A stretch of DNA of 64,000 nucleotides from Aselliscus stoliczkanus (GCA_033961575.1 CM066729.1:34506501-34570500); one strand, 5' to 3'. Counted from the stretch's first letter, positions 35,889 through 48,105 are shown. Made by a program: numbers and translations. Notes: a model not told the origin generated them from the sequence alone.

Positions 35889-38800
35889 TTGATTTTATAT
35901 ATAATTAATAAATGTAATAACTTTTAGTGCACAGGCTAAAAACAGCTACTATAATATCTAAAAGGTTGTAATAGTCCTATTTTACGTAGTTTGATTTACG
36001 TAAGTACTTCTTGTATTTTTATTTATATTTTGTGCTGAGTATATCTTAATTTTATTTAATATGATTTATATAAATAATATTGCTTTTTCAACAATGATAT
36101 CTATGAGTCACCACCTTACAAATAATGTAATTAGTAACATTCAAAAAAAATCATTATAAGCATGTGTTCATTACAAGAATAGTGTATATAATTCCAACTC
36201 ACCTTCAAGCTACCTGTTGGAGAGTGTTATATACCATATTATTAAATCTAGATTTTAATACTAAAATGCACATTCATCCACATACCTATTGTTGGTGTAG
36301 GCTAATATGTTTATATTTAGCCGCAGTACTTTATTTAAATAAGCATTATTTTGTCCTTTTTATAATCTAGTATTCTCCAGACTAACAAACATGTATCTCT
36401 CTAGTTTTACCATAAAGAGATGTTTATATTTTTAAGTATGTCATCACATAATTAAATAATCGAAAAAAAATAAAAGCGACTAAGAAAATGTTAGTCTATA
36501 TTTCTAAATAATTATTAACAATTAAAATATTCAGTGAAACTTCACTGTTTCTCCTTATAAATTTGGGTGCAAATGGACTATTGTCACATTAAATAAACAA
36601 CATAAGCACTGAGAACACATAACATGTTTATCATAAAAAATGGTAAATTTTCATGCCCAGTAAACTAAGTATCTGAATTTAGATCAATTAACTTACTGTC
36701 ATAATGTTTAACATTTTAAGGTCATGAGTGTTTGTTTTGAATTGAAAAAGAAATGAATGATGGGAGCGGGAAGAGAGAAAAAACCTGTAAGAAAATGAAT
36801 ACTAGAGTGTTACAAGCTTAATAAATGCTCTAGGATATAAAACTCCACCTGGCGATTTTGAAAAAATATTCTAAACTTTTAAAAATATAACTTTCATAAT
36901 ATAAAAGGAAAATAATCATTTCTTTCATTTTGCATCTTAACAGTTATGAAAGTAGTATCAAAATTCCTTGATGCTTTTTAATAAAAAATTATAATGCTGT
37001 GCTATACAATACGGGTATACTAAAAGGATTGAAATAAGGAGCTATTAATTTGCCATATATTTACCATAATTGGATACCAACCAAGTGTTCAAAATAACTT
37101 GCCAGCTAAGAACTTCTTAAAGAATGGTCCAACAAATATTAAAATTAGTTTTCTCTGAGTATAGAGTAATTTTCCTATATTTTACAAAGTTAGAATATAT
37201 GTTTCTATAGAAAAATAATGGTTCTTAAAATGGTGGGAAAGGAGCCGTCTAGATAATATGATCTAGCACAAGCACCACTAAAATGTATTTGGTCAAATGA
37301 AAACAACTAAGTCTTTATACCAAACCTAAAATGCATGTTTTGTTTGGAGGCTAAGTGAAGTGGAGGACTGAGGAAGACTGTTTATAAATAGACTATACCA
37401 CTGCCTTTTAGGAACCCTTCAGACACCCATTAGGAACTGAGGAGAAGTGTGCAGCTAGAAGACACTGTGTTAGGTATGGGAAACAAGATCTGTATCTGTC
37501 TTCCATCAGAAAGTACATTCACAAATTTTTATTATGTGAGTGGTTTGAACATTTAATATTAAAGCAATATCTTGGGTCTTCTTTGAAAGTTGAATCTGTT
37601 CTTATGTTGACATCTATTCAATTATAATTTTGTAACATCTGGGACAACACAGTTTTTAAAAGAATGAACACATTGTGTCCTGAAAGCATTCAAATAAAGA
37701 CAACATACAATTTAAATGTGTATTATCAAGTGTTACCAAGAAGTGAATCAAAACACAACCTAAATTGTAAATAAGATGTCACTCAATATTAGATTATATT
37801 TTTAAAAACTGAGCTGTGGAGTGTATCCCAAATATGTTCTAACAATTAAAGAAGCAGACATTAAAAACACACAAAAATAACAACAAATCCAGGAAAATAA
37901 AACAGAGTTTTGAAAACCCAATTAGAAATTTTATTTCCCATCCAAAAGACCATCTTATGTTAAATTCACAGAGAATTCTAATCACTTTTTATTTAAAGTA
38001 TAAAGCTACTCTCTAAAAGCTCACACTCATCCTTAAAGAAAGTAGGTGAAACATGAATATATATTTATTATAACTATGAGATAGTTTATATTATGGAAGG
38101 CATTATACAGACTAGTGATAGTAACTACTAGTTTATTAGCATGCAATATATTCATAAAAATCTGGAAGGCATACTCTAAAAATTAAAAAAAATACAAATA
38201 AAAATGATAAACAATGTAATAATTTTGTTTCCATTTAGTTTACTTTTAATCATTCATACATTTTATACTTAATGCTTAATCTTTTGGTTAAAAAAGAACT
38301 GATATTATCAAAATAAAGGTAGGTTTACAAGATTACAAGATGAGCACAAGTTTATATTTGCTTACAATTTCTATAATAAAAAAAATAACAGTAAATGTAA
38401 AATATTTTGCTACAATTTGCATACATATTAAAAGAAAGAGGACAAACAGGCTAAAGGGGGCAAAAAGTGTAAATCTAATTATAGAAAATAGGTTTTCCTT
38501 TAACATTAAAAAAAGTTAAAACTTTGCCCATCGATGCTAAAATTTCAGATGGCAAAATATTGTCTAAGTAACATACCCTCACAAGCCAGAAAATAAGAGA
38601 ATTATTCATTTCATGCAACTTAAAAAACAAGAGAAAAAAAAATAGATTAAAACTGGTCAAGACCACTTTTGTTACTCTTTTAAGGAGGAAAATCACTAAA
38701 CAGTGCATGTAAGGGTAAAAAGCGTAAAATGTTTTCCTTGAGTGAATGCACTAAGAATATGCATTACACTGACTCCACAAGTGCTGTGATCTTTTATACA

Positions 38801-39030
38801 AAGTGGAATAAATTCATTATTTTCTCAGCAGTTTAATGTATTCAGCCGGTGTTCCCTGAATAATAGTTGGATTTGATGCATGCTCCTGCTCACTTGTTTC
38901 ATCTGTCCCATTTGCAATGACTGTCCCCCACAGAGCACCAAAGGGACACAGCAAACACGTGAAGGGATCACAATCCTACAGATTGAGCTTCACAGTAACT
39001 TGCATCTCTACACGAAAATGTAAATTCAGA
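35889..39030. other. Intron 1, unique AT-rich part
   Basis: No repeat family recognised and no alternative exon seen. Several long A/T runs occur. The last 200 bp before exon 1 are less AT-rich. Confidence 0.45.
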
Positions 39031-39039
39031 GCAACTTAC

Positions 39040-39188
39040 CTGATCCACTGCTACAAATATGATAAAGTTTTCAAGGAGTGCAAATCATGTAAATACTTCA
39101 GGGAAATGCAGTATGCAGCTGCGGCTCCAGCCTGGAATTTGGACGGCACTGATATTACAATCAACTGTTACTGACAAAGCTCGCGAGA
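39040..39188 (-). other. BCHE: BCHE exon 1 (5'UTR); start estimated
   Basis: On the minus strand this stretch resembles the mammalian BCHE leader as I remember it (for example the pieces ccaggctggagc, gcagctgcat, catttccctgaagtatt). It ends gcagtggatcag followed by a consensus donor gtaagttgc (39039-39031). Joined to exon 2, the leader keeps the human distance of 19 codons between the codon -47 ATG and the main ATG. The intron it defines is 6523 bp, close to the roughly 6.5 kb reported in human. The donor edge is firm. The 5' end is inferred only from the human exon length of about 149 bp. The exon contains a single ATG, described separately. Confidence 0.85.
39071..39088 (-). promoter_or_regulatory. 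BCHE: Five-codon upstream ORF in the BCHE leader
   Basis: The only ATG in the inferred exon 1 lies at 39088-39086 and reads Met-Ile-Cys-Thr-Pro-stop (TGA at 39073-39071). It is in frame with the BCHE start and sits 19 codons upstream, at the position of human codon -47. In human this frame is open into the protein; here TGA closes it. The start context is weak (T at -3), while the main start has A at -3, so leaky scanning or reinitiation would be expected. Confidence 0.75.
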
Positions 39189-39330
39189 GTTGGCAGCCGC
39201 AACTTGATCTGGAAGCAGCCAATCTTTACTTTCTGACATCTGTTCAGAAGCTAATGGTATGAATGCAATAGTGATTCATTTACAAAAGTATTACTGGATT
39301 CATGCTTCAAGATTGCAGGCGCTCATCGAA
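39179..39330 (-). promoter_or_regulatory. BCHE: Inferred BCHE core promoter region
   Basis: This is the sequence just upstream of the estimated transcription start. No TATA box is visible at the usual distance. An inverted CCAAT box (attggct on the minus strand) lies at about 39217-39223. The palindrome CTCGCGAG (39180-39187) sits at the estimated start and differs by one base from the TCTCGCGAGA element found at many TATA-less promoters. Assignment as promoter is inferred from position. Confidence 0.5.
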
Positions 39331-40167
39331 GTGAATTTAAAAAAGAAACAGAAGCTCCATTTCACAGAAGCTGAAATTGAACAGAAAATGCTTTTTGTTT
39401 TTTTCTAACACTACCAGAATGTTAAAGATGATCCCCTTTTATTGAATATATATACTTTATGCTTGTTTTAAGATTTAAAGATGTACTCGTTTTCTAAAAA
39501 TATGCTGTTATTGAAATCTTTATAACTTCAATCTGTGCTAATGTAGTTATGAAGGAATGTTAAAGATAACCTAGGAAACAAAATAATTACTCTGTAGATA
39601 AAGGGATGAAAATCAAAAGAATAGTTATAGTAACCGAGTGAATGTCTCTGCTATTATGTATGTCCTTTCAACCCCACCGCCCACCCCCCACACCCCAAAA
39701 CTTATTTAAGTCATATAAATCTTAGTTGGTGATTTCCTATTCAGGGGCCCTGTAAGCAGTCAGTGTAACAAGACGCCACGATTTTCTGCTCAAGACACGG
39801 AAAATACACAGAACAATCTTTACCAAACTCTACAGAAAAGACAATGTGTCAGACAAAAGTTTGTAAGCCCTCCAGGATGCATTTATGTGTCTCAGGCTTA
39901 TCTTTCTTCAATTAGCTATTTGGGAACACAAAAGCAAAAGAAATGAACTGTTTAATGCCTTACTTCTCAGTGCACTTGCTTTTTAGCTTTTGCAAATGAT
40001 TGCTTTCATTTTTAAACCTCTTGATTTTGGACTCACTATTGACTAACATCAGGTAATTGTAGATCAGCCCATTTTTGCTTTACAATATTGTTTAAAATTT
40101 CAAACATGCAATATAAGAACTGTCTTGTTAACCATACTACTTTGTACCAGTTATTGTAATTGACAGC
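39331..40167. other. Immediate 5' flank of BCHE
   Basis: Unique sequence between the inferred promoter and the composite SINE, with a C-rich run at about 39672-39699 (ccccaccgcccacccc). No other promoter element stands out. Confidence 0.4.
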
Positions 40168-40186
40168 TTACATAAATTATTTTATT

Positions 40187-40615
40187 TTATTTTTTAAAAG
40201 ATTTTTTTTGGGGGGGGAACCGGGGAAGGGGAACAGAGAAGTTGCTGTCCTTTTGTTCTTCAGTCTAGTTGTGGAGGACATTGCTTCACTGGCCCATGTT
40301 GGTATTATTGTTGTGCTCTTCCCCGGTGAGGCAGATCGGTCCCTGGCCTCTGGACGGCCGCTCACAGTGGCTCTTGGCAGCTCACACCGGCTACCGGCCA
40401 CTCACTGTAGCCTATGGCAGCCCACTGCAGCAGGGGCTGCTGCTATGCCTTCCGGAGGACTTCCAGCAGCCCAGCTCCAGGTGGAGCTGTTGTTCACCAC
40501 CTTAGCTGTAGAGGGCAGTGTCACTGGCCCTCAAATTGGGATCTGAACCAGGGCCCTGCTGCTCAGAGCCGGCATCACAAGCCAGTTCTTAACCAGCGCG
40601 CCACTCAGGTGGCCC
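40187..40615 (-). mobile_element. Composite SINE, copy 2 (429 bp), upstream of BCHE
   Basis: This has the same module order as 34105-34560: aaagatttt tail, ttcttcagtctagttg, the gaggcagatcggtccctgg section, the tcactgtagcctatggcag section, and the short SINE head, here altered near its end. A perfect 19-bp duplication, ttacataaattattttatt, lies at 40168-40186 and 40616-40634. It lies about 1 kb upstream of exon 1. Confidence 0.9.
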
Positions 40616-41449
40616 TTACATAAATTATTTTATTCCAACAAATATTCGAGTTAAATATAATTAACCACAATTTCAGATAATGAAGCTAAGGCTTATAAAA
40701 ATCAGAATCTTGCTATATTATCCAATCATTAGAAACTATGGGAATCAAATTTTTAACCTGGATTTGTCTGATGTCATTTCATGTCAACTGTTTCCAAGAC
40801 AATAGCCATTTTGATCTTTTAATATTATATTTTCTGGGAAAATTGTTACATAGGAGGTATTTATTAGATAATAAATTTCACAATCACAATGATTTGTAAG
40901 ATATTTAAAATATAGTTGCACAAAATTTACAGAATATGTGGTCTATCTAAAAGGAGCAAACTTTTTTAAAAAAGTTAGTTCATTGACAATTATGCAATGG
41001 TTTGTAAAGAGATGGCTTTAAAAAAAAATGTAGTCATTCATATGGCCAACATGAAGGAGAGTTCATTGGTTTAATATATATGATTTTTTTAATCCAAATG
41101 TCAAAATTCTTCTCTCCAACACAGCTCTACTACGTTACTTTCTGTGTCAGCATTTGCTTGGTCTTATTCTTATCTCAAATCCTGCAATTGTTCAGGGATG
41201 TGTGTGATGTTACACAATTAAAAAGAGCATTTTGTAAGCTCCTAATAGCCACTCACCCTTATGTAAAATACATCACACGTCTATATATGTTTCATTTTCA
41301 TCTTTAAACTGGAAGCTAAATAATAAAATAATCCATTCAAGCAGATTTTTAGTTTTAACACATTTCAATTCAATGGGCTAACAACATCAGCTGATTACAA
41401 AACCTTACAATGTCTCCTCTGCTCAATAGTTTTGCTTTAGCTAATGCCC

Positions 41450-41890
41450 CTTTTATTTCATTTTCTCACATGATTTCTCAGCTGACCCGTATTACTTGAT
41501 GCATTATTTCGGTGCATGTCTTCCTCCTTTCTTATTTGAGGGTTTCTTCTTCTGTGGCTGAACATACAGCTGCTGTTTTACTTCTGTGATGCCACCATTT
41601 TTTCACACATATCCAGTGTAAGTATGTATGTCACACTCAATGAGTCTTGTTTCAGGGTTACTGGGCAAGTGCTCTTCTGTTACCTGAGAGCCTGATGGTT
41701 AATGATCATGATGTTTCAGGTTGAGTATGCCTTGTAAGTGACATTGCTGAAATACCACACCACTCTTGACACAGATTAAACACTGCTCAGATTTTGCAGC
41801 TGTGTTTGTTGAAGCTTGGGCAAGACGACCATGATAGTCTTGATTATTATGATCATTTGCAGTTAGCCTATTAGAGTGGCTTTTACTTTA
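41450..41890 (-). other. Unassigned stretch, possible decayed coding remnant
   Basis: This is moderately GC-rich for its surroundings. On the minus strand, short peptide-like pieces appear in shifting frames, including one with Cys-Leu-Ile-Cys and a basic end rich in Lys and Gln. I could not match them to a known protein. There is no continuous frame, no clear A-tail and no target duplication. It may be a pseudogene relic, an old repeat or chance. Confidence 0.25.
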
Positions 41891-42660
41891 AAGCTTTTAT
41901 TGTAACTTAGTTACCAATTGGCAGGCTGTTTTCTAGAAAGCAGCACTCAAGGAAATTTGAGACTGTGTGGGAAATACCAATTTGGTATTATACATAGCCT
42001 TCCTTAGGCATACTGATGCCATGAAAATGCCATAATCTTGTATTAATACTTTTGTTTTTACAAGAGTAATGCCTTCTCTAAAAAGAATTTTCCCTAAAGA
42101 AAATTCCTACATTTTACAGAAATTGAAAAGATTATTTGATGTATTCCCTTCTAGTTTTTTTTTGAAATCTATGTACATAGTTATAGAGTTATATGATTGT
42201 ATAGTGATAGTCAAATAGGTTATAATTTTGTTTTCTGTGTTTTATATTTATATCATTATATTAACTTTTACTAAAATATTTGAATAAGAGAATGATATTT
42301 GTATTATCAGTGAATATACCATAATTTATTGCATCATTTGTTACTTATATGATGACAATAATAATTTTAGGTACAACTGTTAGCTTGCTTAATATGTTTT
42401 CCCAGAAATGGAATAATTCAATATGACTAGTACAGAGTAGTTTGTTCATTTGTTTGTTTGTTTTACAATCTTCTGGTGTCCTCCGTAGCTGTGGAATAAG
42501 AATAGGTTTTCAACAATTCCTGTAAAAAGTGGGAAATGTTCTTAATCAGAATAAATCTGAACAAGGCTCTGGAGCTGAGACCAGACTTTCATATATGAAT
42601 GTGGCAGGTGTTTACAGGTGGATTTCTTGACAGATTTTGAAAGTGGGCCGAGTCCTGCAG

Positions 42661-42685
42661 GCAATAAATAAATAAATAAATAAAT
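42661..42685. repeat. (AAAT)n microsatellite
   Basis: A short run of aaataaat units. Similar short tetranucleotide runs occur at 17764-17790 (AAAT) and 60249-60277 (GTTT). Confidence 0.9.
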
Positions 42686-43349
42686 TTATTTAAGGTGGCA
42701 GCTAATATGGAATTGCCTGCAGCCAGTGGCATCAGTAAGAGATAAAATAAAGAACTTTTGGAGTTAAGGGAGCATGAATGACGGGGAGCCTGAAGTAGCC
42801 TTGTGCTTTTTATACTGGTATTCAGGTAGATCACGGGAAATAATTCTGGAAAGAGGTTTATTAAAGACACCAGCAATTTGGTTTGATTGTAGAACACTGG
42901 ACTCTAAGAAGATAATAAAATCAAGAAAAAGCAACAACTTCTGAGGCAATATGGTACCAAGTCTATTTTCATCAGTTCCAAAGGTAGGAGACTCAAAGTA
43001 AAGAAATAAATGCTGAAACTAAATTACACCAGGCTTGAGCATAGAAAGGAGGACAAACTTACTTTTTTAACTTGAAAAAAGAGAGAAAGAGAAGCAGCAC
43101 AATTCTTTATTTAAATCTAATTTATTGAATTGGCTTAACTTTTTTCTTGCCAAACACTTGATTAACCTTGGAGTTCTACTCTTAGAAAAATTGTACATTA
43201 GCATGCCACAGAATCAATCCAAGTGCTCTTTAAAAGTCTAGATTCCTGGGCCACTGCCTTGAGCTTTGGCTTTTGTAGATTTGGAGTGGGACCATTTAAA
43301 CTAGCCTCCAATGTGAGATTGATTCGGAAAGATTTCCAACCACACTCTT

Positions 43350-44782
43350 TTTTAAAAAAAATTATTATTATTATTATATTATTATTATTAGTTACAGATG
43401 TACAAAACAATGCAATAGTTATCTTGTTCACCCCTTACAAATGGACTACCGCCTCCCCGCTCCCCTGTCACCCCCACCCCCAATATCATACATATCTATT
43501 ACAATTCCATTGATCCATCCCCACACTATATTCCACATCCCATGACTATATATGTGATAAATTATAGTTGACATATAATATTATTCAGCAGCAGCTTCAG
43601 ATGTACAGTGAAGTGGTGAGGCCACTACACCATCCATGAAGTGGTCTCCTTGACAAGACATGAGTCCTTCTGATCCCCTAAGAAAAATATTTACAACCTT
43701 ATGAATTATATTCCCTAAACTGTCTCTTCTGTCTCTGCAGTAGTATTGTAGTTATCAGTTTGTGTTGCCTCGTCCCTTCCCCTTCTCCCTCATGCCCATC
43801 CCCATCCCATCTAGCCTTCATCAGTTTTCCCTCTGTGACTCTACGACTATTTCTGTTTACATTGCTCGTGTATCCACTTTTTAGATTCCACATCATATGG
43901 TATTTGTCTTTCTCTGACTTATTTCACTTAACATAATGTTCTCTAGGTCCATCCATATTGTTGCAAATGGTTCGATTTCTTCTTTATAGCTGTGTAATAC
44001 TTCATTGTGTAAATGTACCGCGGTTTCTTAATCTAGTCATCTACCGATGATCATTTCGATTATTTCCAAGTCTTGGCTATTGTAAATAGTGCTGTAATGA
44101 ACATAGGGGTGCATATATGTTTTTGAATTAGTGTCTTGGGTTTTTCAGGATAAATACCTAGGAGTGGAATTGCTGGGTCAAAAGGTAGTTCCACTTCCAT
44201 TTTTTTTTGGATACCTCCATACTGACTTCCATAGTGGCTGCACCAATCTGCAATCCCACCAACAGGGCAGCAGGGTCCCCTTTTCCCCACAGCCCCGCCA
44301 GCACTTGTTGTTTGTTGATTTATTAATGATAGTCAGTCTGACCAGATTGAGGGGTATCTCATTGTGGTTTTTATTTGCATTTTCCTAATGATCAGTGAGG
44401 TTGAACATTTTTTCATATGCCTGTTGCCCATCTGTATGTCCTCTTTAAAGAAATGTCTCTTTATTTCCTCTGCCCATTTTTTAATTGGGTTGTTTGTTTT
44501 TTATGGTGTTGAGTTATATGAGTGTTTTATAAATATTGGATATTAACCCCTTATCAGATCTATCGTTGGCAAATATCTTCTCCCATTCAGTAGGCTTCCT
44601 TTTTGTTTTATTGATGGTTTCCTTTGTTGAGGAAAAACTTTTAAGTTTGATATAATCCCATATGTTCATTTTTTCTTTTACTTCCCTTGCCCATGGGGGT
44701 GTATCAGTAAAAATATTGCTCAGGGTAATGTCTGCAAATTTACTCCCTATATTTTTTTTCTAGGAGTTCTATGGTTTCACCG
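43350..44782 (-). mobile_element. 5'-truncated LINE-1 (3'UTR and ORF2 C-terminus)
   Basis: On the minus strand the upper half encodes the ORF2 protein C-terminal region. A fragment at 44290-44060 contains [14 protein letters not shown], a conserved LINE-1 ORF2 stretch. The lower half is 3'UTR ending in an ATT/A-rich tail near 43350. The perfect 11-bp duplication accacactctt (43339-43349 and 44783-44793) defines both ends. The reading frame is broken, so the copy is inactive. Confidence 0.92.
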
Positions 44783-44793
44783 ACCACACTCTT

Positions 44794-47454
44794 AAGAGGC
44801 AGAGTCCTCGGGCCTGATTCGTCGGGAAATTTTATTCTATCATGTAAATGGCTTATTTTTCTTTCCTCCTATTTATTCTTGTGCAATTATACCTTTTCTT
44901 TAAGCTAATTTGGAATAGTGTCAAATATAATATTTTGTAGTCTACTTTCATATAATTGATGCTATCAAATCATTTTCTTAAATTTATTGCCTGTATATTA
45001 ATCAGTTTTGCGGATGTTCTATACTTTTAACTCACTTTTTTGTAAAGACAGATTATTTTAAATTTATCATGGAAATAGTAATATAAAATTGAACATAACA
45101 ATTGTAATGTTTTTACATATTGCTTACTTTTCATGGAATAATCACTTAAATGAAAAATTTTCGAAAGATATATACCTTTTTATGGCTAAGACACATATGA
45201 CCAACTACCTCTGTAAACTATGATCAGTTTATACTCTCAACAGCAATCTAGAAAATATGTGTCTCATTTAGTCTCTAAAGAAAATTGGTTATTGTTTATT
45301 TTCCCATTTCACTTGATAAAATATGACTTTATTTCATTTGCTTATTACTGTGATCATCCATATTTTCATGTGTTTATTAGTTTCTGAAAATGTAACTTTT
45401 TATTTAGATATAATTTCAAATTTATAGAAACGTTTCAAAACAGTATAAAAAACTCTCATATGACTTTGCCCGGATTTATCATGTGTTAATATTTTGATCC
45501 ATTTTCAATCATTCTCTCCTTCTTCATACATATGCATATAATAATATATGTGTGTAGATATATGTACTCATTACTTTTTTCCTGAACTATTTCAGTATTA
45601 TTTGCAGGCTTCTTGCTCCTTTATCTATAAACACTCCTGTAAGATCTATGGAAAGCCACCTGTTCTCTGGCCATAGATATGAACGAATTCAATCAGTAGT
45701 CTGATACTTTGAAGACAAAATTATCCCTGTTATTAAGGAACAACTCCAATTTAAAGAGTAAGGACAACTAGTACAAGTGGAAGGAATAATACATTAGACA
45801 CAAAAATTTCACAAACCTTGATGAAAATATTGAGTCAGGTAAGAATTCACAATTGGCATGAAAATGATTAAGTGTATGATGGAAAACCGGATATGTAATA
45901 CTCCTGAGAAACCACACAGATTGCATTAAGAATTTCACAACTTAAGCAGAAGCTCAAATTTAGCATCATGGAGAATAGGATCAATCGACTATTGGGCACA
46001 CACATAACCTAGTCTACCTAAAAATTTTCAATTGAATCTTTTATTGGTAAGCTTTGAGATATGACTTACATTTTATATGAAATAAAGAAAATAAATGAAC
46101 AAAGTAAGTTATATCACAATGAAGTAACCAGACAAGTCCTAAAAGAGGGACATTCAGGCCTGGTCATTTTAACAAAACAGTGAAGAAAGGTTCTATGCAA
46201 GACTGGACAACATGTAAGGGACATTTAATAAGATGCAGTGCATGGTGCAGACTAGAAATGTATTTGAGCATTGCTTTTCAATGATCCAGAAGCAAGTGTG
46301 TGTGTGAATGTGTGTGTGCATACTCATGGAAAAATATTTAGGACTGGGCCTAAAATTGTGAAGAGATATATGTAGTATAAAATAAAATAGTTATGCTATT
46401 ATATTTATGAGTCAGAAAATTATAACATTTTGCTTTTAGCTTCCATTTCTATAAATAAAAATGTTTCCTAATCTGTATATGACATGTTTAAATAAAAAAT
46501 AAGCTTATTATAAAATTATTTTGGTCACTTAAGAGCACATTTTGGAGTCATACAGTGACTTCTGAGACAAGTATTGAAAAAGAGCAACTGTTAGCACCTT
46601 CCCTACCAGGGTCTTGCTTTCATTTCCAGGGGAGTCTCTCCTCAGTAATTTTGTCCCCTGACAATCTTCTGTCTTCTTTGTTTTTTTTCCCCTTTATCAT
46701 CTTTGCAATATTTCCAGATACTGCTTTTTCTTTAAAACTTTAGTTTTATCTCCCCAGGATGATTTTGCAAAGGCCAAAATTTAAATCTTCGTTTTTGGGA
46801 AAGTAAGGAGAAATTTAGTCTAAAACGACAATGTAGAAATTGTGAACTGCTGAGATTCCCCTGTTTTGCAACTAGATTACAAATGTATTCCCAAAAAGTC
46901 TGACATTCAGCTAAGCACTGGATTGCCAACACATTCCTGCAGTTACTAAATATAATCAGGCAATTAATAATTAACCTTGCTATGTTTTAGTAAAATCTGT
47001 ATCTTTTTTTCCAGTCTGTTCATATTTGGTGATCACAAACACAGAAAGGTTTCATTATACAAAAATAATTTATTCAGAGTATATTCCTAAACATGGAGAA
47101 GATTCTTTTGCTGGCCATGAGAAAACTTATATTAAGATAATTGGCTGCCTCCAAATAGTGGTTCTACCTTTGATTTCCTCTTTAAAACCGTCAGATGGGT
47201 CTTTAGTCCTTCTTTGTATAATCATTCTTCTGATGTCAAATTTCTGGCTCTATTTAAATGATCAACATGATATAAAACATAGATTAGTGCTACAGATTTC
47301 AAGAAACATGACTTGAATGGGTGACATATTTGTGGACTTTACAAAGTCTTCTTTTACAAATAGATATACATATCTAACTTATTTTTATACAGTAATTGTT
47401 AAAACTATGGATGTATAAGTGTATATAAATTTATATCAGTGGACATAGACAAAT
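44794..47454. other. 5' flank, no gene
   Basis: A possible old transposon or L1 relic lies at about 45360-46010 (it begins like an L1 3'UTR, ttagatataatttcaaattt). The remainder is AT-rich and unassigned. Confidence 0.4.
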
Positions 47455-47467
47455 GATTACTACTTTT

Positions 47468-48105
47468 TTTTTTTTTTTAAAGATTTTATTGGAGATTTGG
47501 GGGAAGGGAATAACAGTTGGGGAATTGGGGGAGGGGACCAGCCAAGTTTTTGTTCTTCAGTCTTCGTAGTGGAGGGCGCCAGTCACCATCTGGCTTCCAG
47601 TCACCATCTGGCTTCCCGTGGCCTCTAAGCTCAAGGTGCTGTGTTCAATCTTAGTTGTGGGTGGGCCACATCCCATGTGGGAGTTGAACCTGGCAGCCTT
47701 GTTGTTAAGAGCGCACGCCCTCTTCTCTGAGCCATTGGGGCGGCAGCTCAGCTCAAGGTGCTGAGTTCCGTCTTAGTTGTGGGTGGGCATAGCCACCATC
47801 CCATGCAGGAGTAGAACCTGGCATCCTTTTAGTTAAGAGCGCATGCCCTATCGACTGAGCCATCCGAGCAGCAGCTCAACTCAAGGTGCTGAGTTCAATC
47901 TTTAGTTGCAGGTGTAGCCCACCATTGAACAGGCAGTCTTGTTGTTACATCAGCTGAGCCATCCTGTCACCTGTTGGCAGCTCAGCAACAGCTCAGCTAG
48001 GGCACAGTGTTCACTGGCCCATGTGGGAATCAAACCAGCAGCCCTGTTGCTCAGAGCACACACTCTAAGCCAACTCTTAACCAACTGAGCGACTTGGCTG
48101 GCCCT
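47468..48105 (-). mobile_element. Multi-module SINE (about 640 bp)
   Basis: After a T-run and aaagattttattggag come at least three diverged copies of one module. Its marks are tcaaggtgctg, ttcaatcttagttg, ccatcccatg and a tRNA-like gttaagagcg ... ctgagccat end. A second-type SINE unit ending ccaactgagcgacttgg closes it. A perfect 13-bp duplication, gattactactttt, lies at 47455-47467 and 48106-48118, so the array moved as one unit. Confidence 0.88.

Larger units (their letters stand above)
32517..39039 (-). other. BCHE: BCHE intron 1
   Basis: The intron is 6523 bp, with donor gtaagt at its upper end and acceptor ...tttcag at its lower end. It carries three SINEs (34105-34560, 34825-35022, 35737-35875), a TTA-type trinucleotide run near 33957-33975 and a pyrimidine run at about 34650-34700. 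The rest is AT-rich unique sequence in which I see no second exon. Confidence 0.85.
40635..43338. other. 5' flank, no gene
   Basis: AT-rich apart from the unassigned 41450-41890 stretch and the AAAT run near 42661. Short open frames here show no domain. Confidence 0.45.
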
